From: Acinetobacter sp. ANC 3832
GTDB lineage: Bacteria > Pseudomonadota > Gammaproteobacteria > Pseudomonadales > Moraxellaceae
Assembly: GCF_002135415.1 (NCBI RefSeq)
Contig: NZ_NEGJ01000001.1
Span: 62,001 to 126,000, forward strand
Direction: 5' to 3'
Length of the DNA: 64,000 nucleotides
In this document: one piece after another, positions 35,606-44,594 of the stretch
Numbering within the stretch: the stretch's first letter is position 1
How the letters are laid out: each line of letters starts with the position of its first letter
Position numbers and translations under genes: made by a program
Notes under the pieces: generated by a model
Database searches by the model: none
Seen by the model: the letters and a program-made list of their open reading frames with translations, nothing else
Told to the model about the DNA's origin: nothing

Positions 35606-36871
35606 TTAAGGATTGGCGGAAGTCGGCTCTTTTTTCACTAAAGCCACATGTGAATCTACTGCTACAGGTAAAATCACTTTAAATGTTGTTCCGTCGCCTT
35701 CTTTAGACGTCACAGAAATCTCTCCCTGATTTAAATCAACAAAACGTTTGCATAGCACCAAACCTAAACCTGTTCCTTTTTCCCCAGATGTCCCTTTTAA
35801 ACTCACCTGAATACTCGGTTCAAATATCGTTTCAATCTGACTTTCCGTCATCCCCAAACCTGTATCACGAATATAAATTTCAATACCCTGTTCAGTTTGG
35901 ATTGCACGAATTGAAACTTTGCCGCTTCCATCAACATGGGTAAATTTTAGTGCATTGGATACCAAGTTTTGAATAACAGAAGTCACCATATTGATGTCTG
36001 CATAGACTCTTAAATTTTCAGATACATCTTCAGTCAGCTCAATATTTTTCTTAATTGCCAATGAATTCAACACATCAAAAACAATTTTGGTTGCTTGCTT
36101 AAGTTTAAAATTAATCGGGTGATAAACAAAACGTCCACCTTCCGCCATTGCCCAATTTAATAAGTTTTCTAATAAGTTATATGTCGATTGTGCTGTGTCA
36201 TGCAGATAATCTGCGATATTTTGAATACTTGATTCATCAAGCGTACTCCGCTCTTCTGCAAGCACCTCAGAAAACCCAAGCAGCCCATGAAATGGCGCTC
36301 TTAAATCATGTGCAATAATTTGGAAAAATTTTGTTTTACTAAAATTCAAAGCCGATTGCTGTTCATATAGTTCTTTTAATTCATCATATTCTGAGCGTAA
36401 CTCAATAATATTAATTAGGCTCATCGCAAACTCTTGTACGAGTTCTAAATTCTCATGTTTAAACGCATCAAGCTGATCATCAAATAAAATCACCTGACCA
36501 ATTGAATTATGTTGATTAATTTTTAAATCAAATGCGACTAATCGTGAATGTCCAACACCTAAGCTTTTAATATGTTTTGAAAATTCAGCATAATTAGGAT
36601 GATCTGCATTTAAAACAGCATCACTTGAAAAATAAGATGAAAGTTTGGCTCTTCGCTTTGCTTGAAAGGCTTTAAACCCCGTTGAAGAGGAATACCAAAT
36701 ATAAGGCTCATCATGAAATGCTAAAATTGCACGCTCAGAGTTTAAAATTCCACGAGCAAATTTTAAAAAGCCTTCAACTTTATTGTCTGTGGTAAAGACA
36801 CCGAGTAATAGAGATAATCGACAAGCGCTCAGTTGGTCTGCTTGACCAATTTCCAAGAGTTCTAATCTCAT
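35606..36871 (-). CDS. GAF-domain sensor histidine kinase
   Basis: A 421-residue cytoplasmic histidine kinase without membrane segments. The first ~150 residues look like a GAF sensory domain (GILNSERAILAFHDEPYIWYSS and AFDLKINQHNSIGQVILFDD). A helix leads into the HisKA box FQIIAHDLRAPFHGLLGFSEVL with the phospho-histidine. The ATPase domain shows VIQNLVSNALKFTH, IYIRDTGLGMTE and GTGLGLVLCKRFVDLN. No response regulator gene lies beside it, so it is an orphan kinase or works with a distant partner. The ligand is unknown. It may head the glnE-side transcript but has an 88-bp gap to it. Confidence 0.87.
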   Translation of the reverse strand: MRLELLEIGQADQLSACRLSLLLGVFTTDNKVEGFLKFARGILNSERAILAFHDEPYIWYSSSTGFKAFQAKRRAKLSSYFSSDAVLNADHPNYAEFSKHIKSLGVGHSRLVAFDLKINQHNSIGQVILFDDQLDAFKHENLELVQEFAMSLINIIELRSEYDELKELYEQQSALNFSKTKFFQIIAHDLRAPFHGLLGFSEVLAEERSTLDESSIQNIADYLHDTAQSTYNLLENLLNWAMAEGGRFVYHPINFKLKQATKIVFDVLNSLAIKKNIELTEDVSENLRVYADINMVTSVIQNLVSNALKFTHVDGSGKVSIRAIQTEQGIEIYIRDTGLGMTESQIETIFEPSIQVSLKGTSGEKGTGLGLVLCKRFVDLNQGEISVTSKEGDGTTFKVILPVAVDSHVALVKKEPTSANP

Positions 36872-37068
36872 GTCTGCCTCTCCATATCAATGCAATTGAA
36901 GTTATTCAGTCGCCCTAAATAAATTTACAAAAAACCACATAAAGCAATATAACAATAATATTTAAAAATGAATACCCATTCACTAAAAATCAACTTACAT
37001 CACGATTTTATTCATTTAAATAATTAAAATCACATTCTAATTTTTTATTTAACAAAGTATTAAACAAT

Positions 37069-37106
37069 AAAAAACCCCAAGCTTTTAGTGCAAGCTTGGG
37101 GTTTTT
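37069..37106 (-). terminator. Rho-independent terminator after tRNA-Leu
   Basis: Read leftward, AAAACCCCAAGCTT and AAGCTTGGGGTTTT form a 14-bp stem with a 7-base loop and a T-rich end, about 22 bases after the tRNA CCA end. Confidence 0.88.
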
Positions 37107-37127
37107 AGAATCTCACGATTCTGAATT

Positions 37128-37214
37128 TGGTCCCGAGGGTCGGACTCGAACCGACACATCATCTCTGATAGTGGATTTTGAATCCACCGCGTCTACCAAT
37201 TTCACCACCTCGGG
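37128..37214 (-). tRNA. tRNA-Leu (anticodon CAA)
   Basis: Read leftward from 37214, the acceptor arm CCCGAGG pairs perfectly with CCTCGGG at the 3' end, followed by discriminator A and an encoded CCA. The D-arm has the leucine-type GAAATTGGTAGACGC. The anticodon stem GTGGA/TCCAC holds the loop TTCAAAA, so the anticodon is CAA. A long variable arm (CTATCAGAGATGATG) and the T-loop GGTTCGAGTCC follow. All class II leucine features are present. It reads UUG codons. Confidence 0.97.
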
Positions 37215-37392
37215 AAAGGTTGTGTGCGTATAATAACGTGTTTGATTTTCTTGTCAACGACAAGTTTTTATAATTGTTTATTTTTAAACCATAAAGTGTT
37301 TTTTTGCTTTATAAAGCACCAATCTCAGCGATCAAATCGAAAAAAGACTATACTCCACATAGTTTTCCTTATTTCCGTTATCGTATTTGATC

Positions 37393-38430
37393 ATGCAACT
37401 TTCCGACTTCAGCTTTGACCTTCCAGATGAACTTATTGCTCGCTACCCACTAGATACTCGTAGTGCTTCTCGCCTTTTACATTTAAATGCAAAGGGTGAG
37501 CATTCAGATCTTCACTTCACCGATATTCTCGATTTGTTTGAAGATGGTGATTTAATGGTACTGAATGACACTAAAGTCATGAAAGCTCGTTTAAAAGGTA
37601 AGCGAGCTACTGGCGGTGCTGTTGAAGTATTGGTTGAACGTATCTTTGATCAAACCATTGCACATTGCCATATTAAAGCCAGTAACTCGCCTAAAGCTGG
37701 AGCTGAACTGTTTATTGGTGAAGATGGCGTTAAAGTGACGGTAACAGGTCGTCATGAAAACCTATATATTGTTGAGTTTTCACAACCGATTTTGCAAGTG
37801 TTAGACACCTATGGTCAGCTTCCGATTCCACCTTATTTTAATCGTGAGGCGGAAGATATTGATACTGTTCGTTATCAAACCGTATTTAATGATCCAACAA
37901 AAATTGCCAGCGTTGCCGCGCCAACAGCAAGTTTACATTTTGATGAAGAATTACTAAATAAACTTGAGCAAAAAGGGATCAATAAAGCCTTTGTGACTTT
38001 ACATGTTGGTGCAGGTACATTCTTACCTGTTCGTACTTTAGATATTGCAAACCATATTATGCATAGCGAATGGTGTGATGTTCCAGAAGCGACTGCCAAA
38101 CTCATTCAAGAAACACAAGCACGTGGTAATAAAGTCATTGCTGTCGGTACCACAGCAACTCGAGCATTAGAAAGTGCAGCTCAAGCATGCAGTGGAAAAA
38201 TTGCAGCTTGGACAGGCGATACACAAATCTTTATTTATCCTGGCTATCAGTTCTCTGTGGTTGATCGCTTGATTACCAACTTCCACTTACCTGAATCTAC
38301 CTTATTAATGCTAGTTTCAGCATTATCAAACCAAGAAAATATTCTCAAAGCTTATCAACACGCTGTTGAAAGCAAGTATCGCTTCTTTAGTTATGGTGAT
38401 GCGATGTTGGTAGATAAAGTTATCAATTAA
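37393..38430 (+). CDS. queA: S-adenosylmethionine:tRNA ribosyltransferase-isomerase
   Basis: QueA makes epoxyqueuosine in tRNA by transferring the ribosyl part of SAM to preQ1 at position 34. The 345-residue length is typical. Signatures are [42 protein letters not shown], and the end [15 protein letters not shown]...[13 protein letters not shown] use the ATG at 37393; a TTG two codons earlier is possible. In Acinetobacter queA usually neighbours tgt, but here four extra genes lie between them. Queuosine synthesis still appears complete at this point, since both genes are intact. Confidence 0.95.
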   Translation: MQLSDFSFDLPDELIARYPLDTRSASRLLHLNAKGEHSDLHFTDILDLFEDGDLMVLNDTKVMKARLKGKRATGGAVEVLVERIFDQTIAHCHIKASNSPKAGAELFIGEDGVKVTVTGRHENLYIVEFSQPILQVLDTYGQLPIPPYFNREAEDIDTVRYQTVFNDPTKIASVAAPTASLHFDEELLNKLEQKGINKAFVTLHVGAGTFLPVRTLDIANHIMHSEWCDVPEATAKLIQETQARGNKVIAVGTTATRALESAAQACSGKIAAWTGDTQIFIYPGYQFSVVDRLITNFHLPESTLLMLVSALSNQENILKAYQHAVESKYRFFSYGDAMLVDKVIN

Positions 38431-38447
38431 AAGCCTTGAATTTCTTT

Positions 38448-38478
38448 GCAAGGTATTGATCTATCAGCAATACCTTGC
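38448..38478 (+). terminator. Terminator-like hairpin after queA
   Basis: GCAAGGTATTG (38448-38458) and CAATACCTTGC (38468-38478) form a perfect 11-bp stem with a 9-base loop. The T-run after it is poor (ATTTACTAATT), so it may be a partial terminator or an RNA 3'-end stabiliser. Confidence 0.5.
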
Positions 38479-38595
38479 ATTTACTAATTAGATTAAAATA
38501 TCTTATTTGTAAAATAGAACAACTAAAACTTGCAACTGAACTGCGATCTTTCTTATCTTAGTTCATTCAATACAAATTAAATTCAAACAGTAACA

Positions 38596-39612
38596 ATGAA
38601 TAATTCAGTTGATCAAATTAAAAATACTTTTCTAAATCAGCATATCAACAATCAAAAAACATTAAATAATATTGGTGCGATTAATCAACTTCTAGCAACT
38701 CAGTCTGATTATCCGCAATTTATTGAAACGCTTAAACAATGGAAAGATGATCCAAGCCTATCTATACAGAATTATACGTTTTGGCTATTTCTTGTTTTTG
38801 GCATTTTATGTCTTATTTTAATGTTTGCAGTTCATCCCTACTTTTTTGTTATTGCTGTTTTAAGTATTGCCTTTGCTTTTTATAAACGTACCTCTAAACG
38901 TCCTTTAAATGACTTGATTCAATACACACAGCAAAAAGTCTTAGAACAAAAGTATCAAATTCAATTCAATGCAGAAAACTTTAACCACACTATTCAATCG
39001 CCTTATCATTTTCCTCTTTTTAGTTTAGGAAATCATGAAAATATCATTCGTAATGAAGTCTATGGGCAATGGCAAATAGATCAACAGATTTACCCCTACA
39101 TGCTGTTTAATTATCACTATGTTGATGAAGAAGAAACTGAAGATTCTGAAGGCAAAAAGAAAACTGAATATCGCCATTATGATTTATGGGGAATTATGCT
39201 CGAAAATTTTCCAATTTCGGGAATCAGTATTGCAACCAAACAAAAAAGAGCATGTCGTTTAGGCGTAAAATGGTCGAGTGGAGATATTCGTTTTGATGAG
39301 CAATATCAACTGAGTGGTGTCAATGAAATGCAATTGGCCAAGTTTTTCACGCCTCAGCACATTCTTACACTTGAGCGTGTACTCGGAAATTTCAAAGGAG
39401 ATGTCTATGTTCACCCTCAAAGTCCATCAATGTGTTGGTTATTTAAAACAGATATTCTCAAACAGTATTCGGATGTTGAATCTATTCAAACTGTACAAGA
39501 TTTAGCAGCCAACTTAGAAAATCTGTGTATGCCAAATTATGAGCAACTCAGAGATTCTCTCCTTGAACTTTTAAGAGAAATTCAACCACATTACAGCTCG
39601 ATCAATAAATAA
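38596..39612 (+). CDS. Two-helix membrane protein, LemA-linked paralogue A
   Basis: A 338-residue protein. The N-terminal ~55 residues are polar, two adjacent membrane helices follow (about residues 57-75 and 78-94), and the rest is a soluble C-terminal domain. It has YPYMLFNYHYVDEEETEDSEG and YDLWGIMLENFPISGISIATKQKR, then FKGDVYVHPQSPSMCWLF. Its paralogue at 39977 shares this layout and the FxYHYVDE...DLWG core. The arrangement with LemA resembles DUF3137-type genes found beside lemA elsewhere, but I cannot confirm that family. The role is unknown; an envelope function is inferred from the membrane anchor. Confidence 0.6.
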   Translation: MNNSVDQIKNTFLNQHINNQKTLNNIGAINQLLATQSDYPQFIETLKQWKDDPSLSIQNYTFWLFLVFGILCLILMFAVHPYFFVIAVLSIAFAFYKRTSKRPLNDLIQYTQQKVLEQKYQIQFNAENFNHTIQSPYHFPLFSLGNHENIIRNEVYGQWQIDQQIYPYMLFNYHYVDEEETEDSEGKKKTEYRHYDLWGIMLENFPISGISIATKQKRACRLGVKWSSGDIRFDEQYQLSGVNEMQLAKFFTPQHILTLERVLGNFKGDVYVHPQSPSMCWLFKTDILKQYSDVESIQTVQDLAANLENLCMPNYEQLRDSLLELLREIQPHYSSINK

Positions 39613-39976
39613 ACTGAAGTTTTTCTATGCTTTGATTTTTTTTGCATTTTAGATTGTCTAATTTTTTTATTCAGAAATCTTTGATCAATACACTTTAAGA
39701 CATATTTTACAGAAATATTCATAACCTCAGTTTTCTTCTCTGAGGATGAGCACACTGTTTCGCAAGCGAAGACTTTATTCAATATATTGAATGAAGCGGG
39801 AATAAATTTACTTTTTAAGTTCATTCATTTACAGCATAATAAATAGACATTTTGCATCAATACTCAAACTTCTTTATTTTTCTGATCAAAGGATGACAAA
39901 TACGGTTTCGTAAGAAAGGCTTGATGCAAGAAGTCGAATCAACAAAATACCCATACCCCTCATTTAAACCCTTTTA
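39613..39976. other. Non-coding gap with several palindromes
   Basis: About 360 bases between the two paralogues. It holds the hairpin CCTCAG/CTGAGG (about 39725-39745), a TTCGCAAGCGAA palindrome (about 39759-39770), a perfect 16-base palindrome ATTCAATATATTGAAT just after them, and a reverse copy of the GACTTCTTGCAT repeat at 39915-39935. I see no convincing gene. It may contain a small structured RNA or the remains of a small mobile element. Confidence 0.4.
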
Positions 39977-41020
39977 ATGATATATTTTGCGTCCATGCCT
40001 ATAGAAACTGTTGAACGATTACTGCATATCAGAACCAAAAGAAATCAACATGTGATGGCGAATATCACTCGTCTTTGGAAAATAGGTCAACAAGCACAGT
40101 CAGCTCAAGATATTTTAGATGGTTTGCATCCATGGCGTGAAAACAAAGATTTATATTTTCACAACATTATTCCACGCTTGCTGTTTATTATTGGAATTGT
40201 GATTTGTCTTTCAGGTTGGATTACTCATCACTACCTTCCATACCCTTTAAGCTTCACTGCGGGCTTATTATGTTGCTTTGTCGCCTATTTAATTTATGAA
40301 AGTAATGAGCCGATTGATGAAATTATCTCGTTTCTTGAAGAACGCATCATGTTCCTTCGATACGATTTACACTTTAATCAAACACCAAAGCATATCTCAA
40401 GCACAAGTAGCACATTATTGGTTATGAGTAAGCTCAAACAAACTTTTCCTTTCTTTTATCAAGGTAATGTTTCAAACGAACTCACTCAATTTGCATCCAC
40501 CACATGGCACGATGGAGAAATTGAACATCAAGTCATGTTATTTCAATATCACTATGTGGATGAATTCGCCCTTTATGGCATCGACAGTCAAAAACAGAAA
40601 ATTAAAGAAATTGAGAAAGATTTATGGGGAGCCTTTGTCTTTCAAATGCCTGCTTTGGGCTTTGCGGCAACCAATAAACGTAATGATTTTATTGAACCCT
40701 ATACACAAACTTGGTCAACCAGTGATATTTTAGTCAATCAAAATTTACATATTTTTGGCTATGATCAACAGCAACTTGCACGAAGCATTAGCCCAAGTAT
40801 GACGCTCAAATTGAGTGATTTTTTTCAAAATTATTCAGGCGATGTGGTCTATCATTTTCAAGAAAATATGCTCTGCTATTTGGGTGATCAAAACTTATTT
40901 AGAGTCTCTCGAAAAAAACAGGACATTCATGATATCTCATTGTTGAGAGGTCATTTACGTACTTTAACCATGCCTGAATATGAAAAATTTAAACAGAGCA
41001 TGCTAAACTTAATTTCATAA
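39977..41020 (+). CDS. Two-helix membrane protein, LemA-linked paralogue B
   Basis: A 347-residue paralogue of the protein at 38596. It has a polar N-terminal helix region with many Arg/Lys and Gln residues, then two membrane helices near residues 65-80 and 85-103. A soluble domain follows with VMLFQYHYVDEFALYG, KDLWGAFVFQMPALGFAAT and FQNYSGDVVYHF. ATG 39995 (MPIETVERLL) is an alternative start. It is followed 30 bases later by lemA, which has a good AAGGA ribosome site, so the two are probably co-transcribed. The duplication suggests the two proteins may pair or have diverged in partner. Confidence 0.6.
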   Translation: MIYFASMPIETVERLLHIRTKRNQHVMANITRLWKIGQQAQSAQDILDGLHPWRENKDLYFHNIIPRLLFIIGIVICLSGWITHHYLPYPLSFTAGLLCCFVAYLIYESNEPIDEIISFLEERIMFLRYDLHFNQTPKHISSTSSTLLVMSKLKQTFPFFYQGNVSNELTQFASTTWHDGEIEHQVMLFQYHYVDEFALYGIDSQKQKIKEIEKDLWGAFVFQMPALGFAATNKRNDFIEPYTQTWSTSDILVNQNLHIFGYDQQQLARSISPSMTLKLSDFFQNYSGDVVYHFQENMLCYLGDQNLFRVSRKKQDIHDISLLRGHLRTLTMPEYEKFKQSMLNLIS

Positions 41021-41050
41021 CCACATCATAACAACGAAGGAATAATACAC

Positions 41051-41617
41051 ATGGGTTTATTGATTTTTATTGCAATTTTCATTGTTGCGATTGTTTGGGC
41101 AATTTCAATTCGCAACAACATTGTCCGTTATTTCAACGCCACTAAACGTGCATGGGCAGAAGTTGCTAACTTTGAACGCCAAAAAGTTAAAACCTTAGAA
41201 ACGCTTGAAACAACACTGAGCCAATACACTCAATTTGAAAAATCAACTTTAGAAAAAGTCACTGAATTACGTCAGCAAATTTTAAATTTGAACACCACCA
41301 GTACCGATGTTTCGCAACTTCAATTGATTGAGAAGTTGAACCAAGATCTTATGCGTAGCCTCAATGTTGTGGTTGAAAACTACCCAGAACTTAAAGCCAA
41401 TACCTTGTATGCAAAAATGATGGATGATATTCAAGAACAAAATGAAAATGTTGGTGCAGCAATTACCATTTTTAATCGCAATGTAGAAGCCTTTAACAAT
41501 ACAATTGAAGTCTTCCCAAACAATATGATCAATACCATTACTTTGGCGAAAAAACCGATCCTTCCTTTTTCAGATGCTGTTGTGGCACAAAATTTTGACT
41601 ACCGACCGAATTTTTAA
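41051..41617 (+). CDS. LemA family protein
   Basis: A 188-residue protein with one N-terminal membrane anchor (LLIFIAIFIVAIVWAIS). A long coiled four-helix body follows, with IRNNIVRYFNATKRAWAEVANFERQKVKTLE and the typical NLxxxVENYPELKANTLYAKMMDDIQEQNENVGAAITIFNRNVEAFN. The last of these is the best-conserved LemA stretch. The N-terminus probably faces out, with a cytoplasmic or periplasmic coiled domain. LemA proteins are widespread with no settled molecular role. It sits in a cluster with two paralogous membrane proteins and a DUF4303-like protein. Confidence 0.88.
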   Translation: MGLLIFIAIFIVAIVWAISIRNNIVRYFNATKRAWAEVANFERQKVKTLETLETTLSQYTQFEKSTLEKVTELRQQILNLNTTSTDVSQLQLIEKLNQDLMRSLNVVVENYPELKANTLYAKMMDDIQEQNENVGAAITIFNRNVEAFNNTIEVFPNNMINTITLAKKPILPFSDAVVAQNFDYRPNF

Positions 41618-41877
41618 TTAAAACGTGACAAAAATAACACTTTAAAATCTTATTATTTTGAGTATAATTTATACGAGTATAGTACTTAATTTTCAAAGGA
41701 ATACCATTTATTTAGGTATTCCTATAATTTTGTAAGAAAGCGCGATTATTAAGAATAATGAAATAAAAACTTAATAATATTGCCATATAGGTTTTTACTT
41801 AAGATTTAAAGCACTTATATTTAAAATAATCTTAACAAAAAAGTTAAGGTACAACGAAACATTAAAAGAATAGAAAA

Positions 41878-42711
41878 GTGAGTCGTCGCATGTTTGACTT
41901 AGAACCAAGCCAAATTCCTTTTTTAAAAACGGTATTAATTGATGAGTTTCAAGCGCTCTATTACCGTTTTAAAAAAGATCAGATCTATGCCTTTACTTTG
42001 GTCTTGGATGAGTTTTATGCCGTTGATTATGTAACAATTTCGACTGAAAAAAGTTTATTCAATGACATTGAAGATGCAAAACAATACTTAGCTGAAGATG
42101 ATAAATGGGATATTAAAAAATGGAAATATCGCAGTAACAACATCAACGATGGTTTGAATCTTTTAAAAAATAGCATGCAAGAATATTTTCAAGAGTCGAT
42201 TCTTTCTAAAGCCTATATCAATAGTTCTTCTGGCATGACAGAACACAATAGCCTCAAAATTTATATTGAAGGAATGCGTCAAGCAAAAGAGTTTTTGACG
42301 ACCATCTATCGCCTCAAACCAGAACAAGTTTTATTTTTTATCAGTATGCACAATAAGCATGAGGTTGCGATTCAGTCTGCGATTGAACTCAATCCGTCTT
42401 CATCTTTACTCTATGAATTTATTGCCAATGTCAAAACGGTTAACATTAAAACTAAGCCATCTGTGGAAAAACTCAGTCAATTAGATAAAGATGTTTTAAT
42501 TGATTTAGCACAAATTGTAGAAAATATTGAACCGTATGATCCTCTTTTTATTGCGCATCAAGCCTACTTACTTTCCTTAGAATCTTATTTTTTAGAAGTA
42601 AACCCATATATTCAAAATTTGATTAGCCATATTTCAGCCATTGATGGTGATCAATTTGCATTGGATAAAGAAGAAATTTTAGACCGTATTAAACAATTTT
42701 ATAAAGTATAA
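41878..42711 (+). CDS. DUF4303-like soluble protein
   Basis: A 277-residue cytoplasmic protein. The N-terminal half (QIYAFTLVLDEFYAVDYVTISTEKSLFNDIEDAKQYLAEDDKWDIKKWKYRS) follows the DUF4303 pattern, in which a Thr-Glu pair and a KW...W motif are conserved. The C-terminal half is helical (QLDKDVLIDLAQIVENIEPYD) and unfamiliar. The start is GTG at 41878, or ATG at 41890. A 260-bp AT-rich gap separates it from lemA, so it may have its own promoter. The function is unknown. It closes the accessory segment between queA and tgt. Confidence 0.55.
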   Translation: MSRRMFDLEPSQIPFLKTVLIDEFQALYYRFKKDQIYAFTLVLDEFYAVDYVTISTEKSLFNDIEDAKQYLAEDDKWDIKKWKYRSNNINDGLNLLKNSMQEYFQESILSKAYINSSSGMTEHNSLKIYIEGMRQAKEFLTTIYRLKPEQVLFFISMHNKHEVAIQSAIELNPSSSLLYEFIANVKTVNIKTKPSVEKLSQLDKDVLIDLAQIVENIEPYDPLFIAHQAYLLSLESYFLEVNPYIQNLISHISAIDGDQFALDKEEILDRIKQFYKV

Positions 42712-42873
42712 AAATTGAGATCTAGATGAAGTGCAGAAGCTTCATCTATTTGTGATAAAAACACCTTACCGTTTACAAAACCAATGAACCCACTTTAATT
42801 TCATTGGATATCCGCCAATAAAATATCATTAGCAAAGAATCATATACTTATAAGAATATTGTAAATTTTGTAG

Positions 42874-44088
<1,215 letters not shown>

Positions 44089-44211
44089 CCTTCTATTCTC
44101 AAGATTCGCACAACAGTATTTGCGCTGAATCCAAAGACAAGGTAAATTGCAGAACAAGTCGATTTAAACATCATATTTTTGACACCAGTTATTTAACTTT
44201 AGGAAACTAAA

Positions 44212-44541
44212 ATGAGCTTCTTTATTTCTTCTGCTCACGCTGCTCCAGCGGCTGCACAAGGCCCAAGCATGATAGCAAACATCTTAATGATTGCTGTTTT
44301 TGTTGCGATCTTTTACTTTCTCATTTGGCGCCCTCAAGCAAAACGTGCGAAAGAACACCGCTCTTTGGTCGAAAGTCTAGGCGTAGGAAGTGAAGTTGTC
44401 TTTGCTGGTGGTTTAATGGGACGTATCACCAAAATTGAAGGTGACTTTGCCGTTGTTGAACTCAGCCGTGGTAACGAAGTTAAAATTCAACGTGCAAGTG
44501 TCATTTCAGTATTACCTGAAGGCACACTCAATAACCTTTAA
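44212..44541 (+). CDS. yajC: Preprotein translocase subunit YajC
   Basis: A 109-residue single-span membrane protein. MSFFISSAHAAPAAAQGPSMIANILMIAVFVAIFYFLIWRPQAKRAKEHRSL contains the membrane helix and the typical RPQxKR motif. The cytoplasmic domain has GxEVVFAGGLMGRITKI and VxIQRASVISVLPEGT. It joins SecD and SecF in the accessory complex of the Sec translocon. AGGA lies a few bases before the ATG. A hairpin terminator separates it from secD. Confidence 0.95.
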   Translation: MSFFISSAHAAPAAAQGPSMIANILMIAVFVAIFYFLIWRPQAKRAKEHRSLVESLGVGSEVVFAGGLMGRITKIEGDFAVVELSRGNEVKIQRASVISVLPEGTLNNL

Positions 44542-44550
44542 TCATAAAAT

Positions 44551-44576
44551 AGTCGTGCTACCTGCACGACTTTTTC
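44551..44576 (+). terminator. Terminator or attenuator between yajC and secD
   Basis: AGTCGTGC (44551-44558) and GCACGACT (44564-44571) form a perfect 8-bp stem with a 5-base loop, followed by TTTTTC, directly after yajC and 19 bases before secD. It would stop or reduce read-through from the tgt-yajC transcript into secDF. Confidence 0.78.
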
Positions 44577-44594
44577 ATTTTAAGAAGACAGCAA

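Noticed and set aside
37128..37214. tRNA-Leu as an integration site for an island
   Set aside because: No duplicate of the tRNA 3' end and no integrase gene were seen near it.
39591..39824. A 77-residue leftward frame between the LemA-linked paralogues
   Set aside because: It overlaps the end of a real gene, has no ribosome site, and its codons run through palindromes; probably non-coding.
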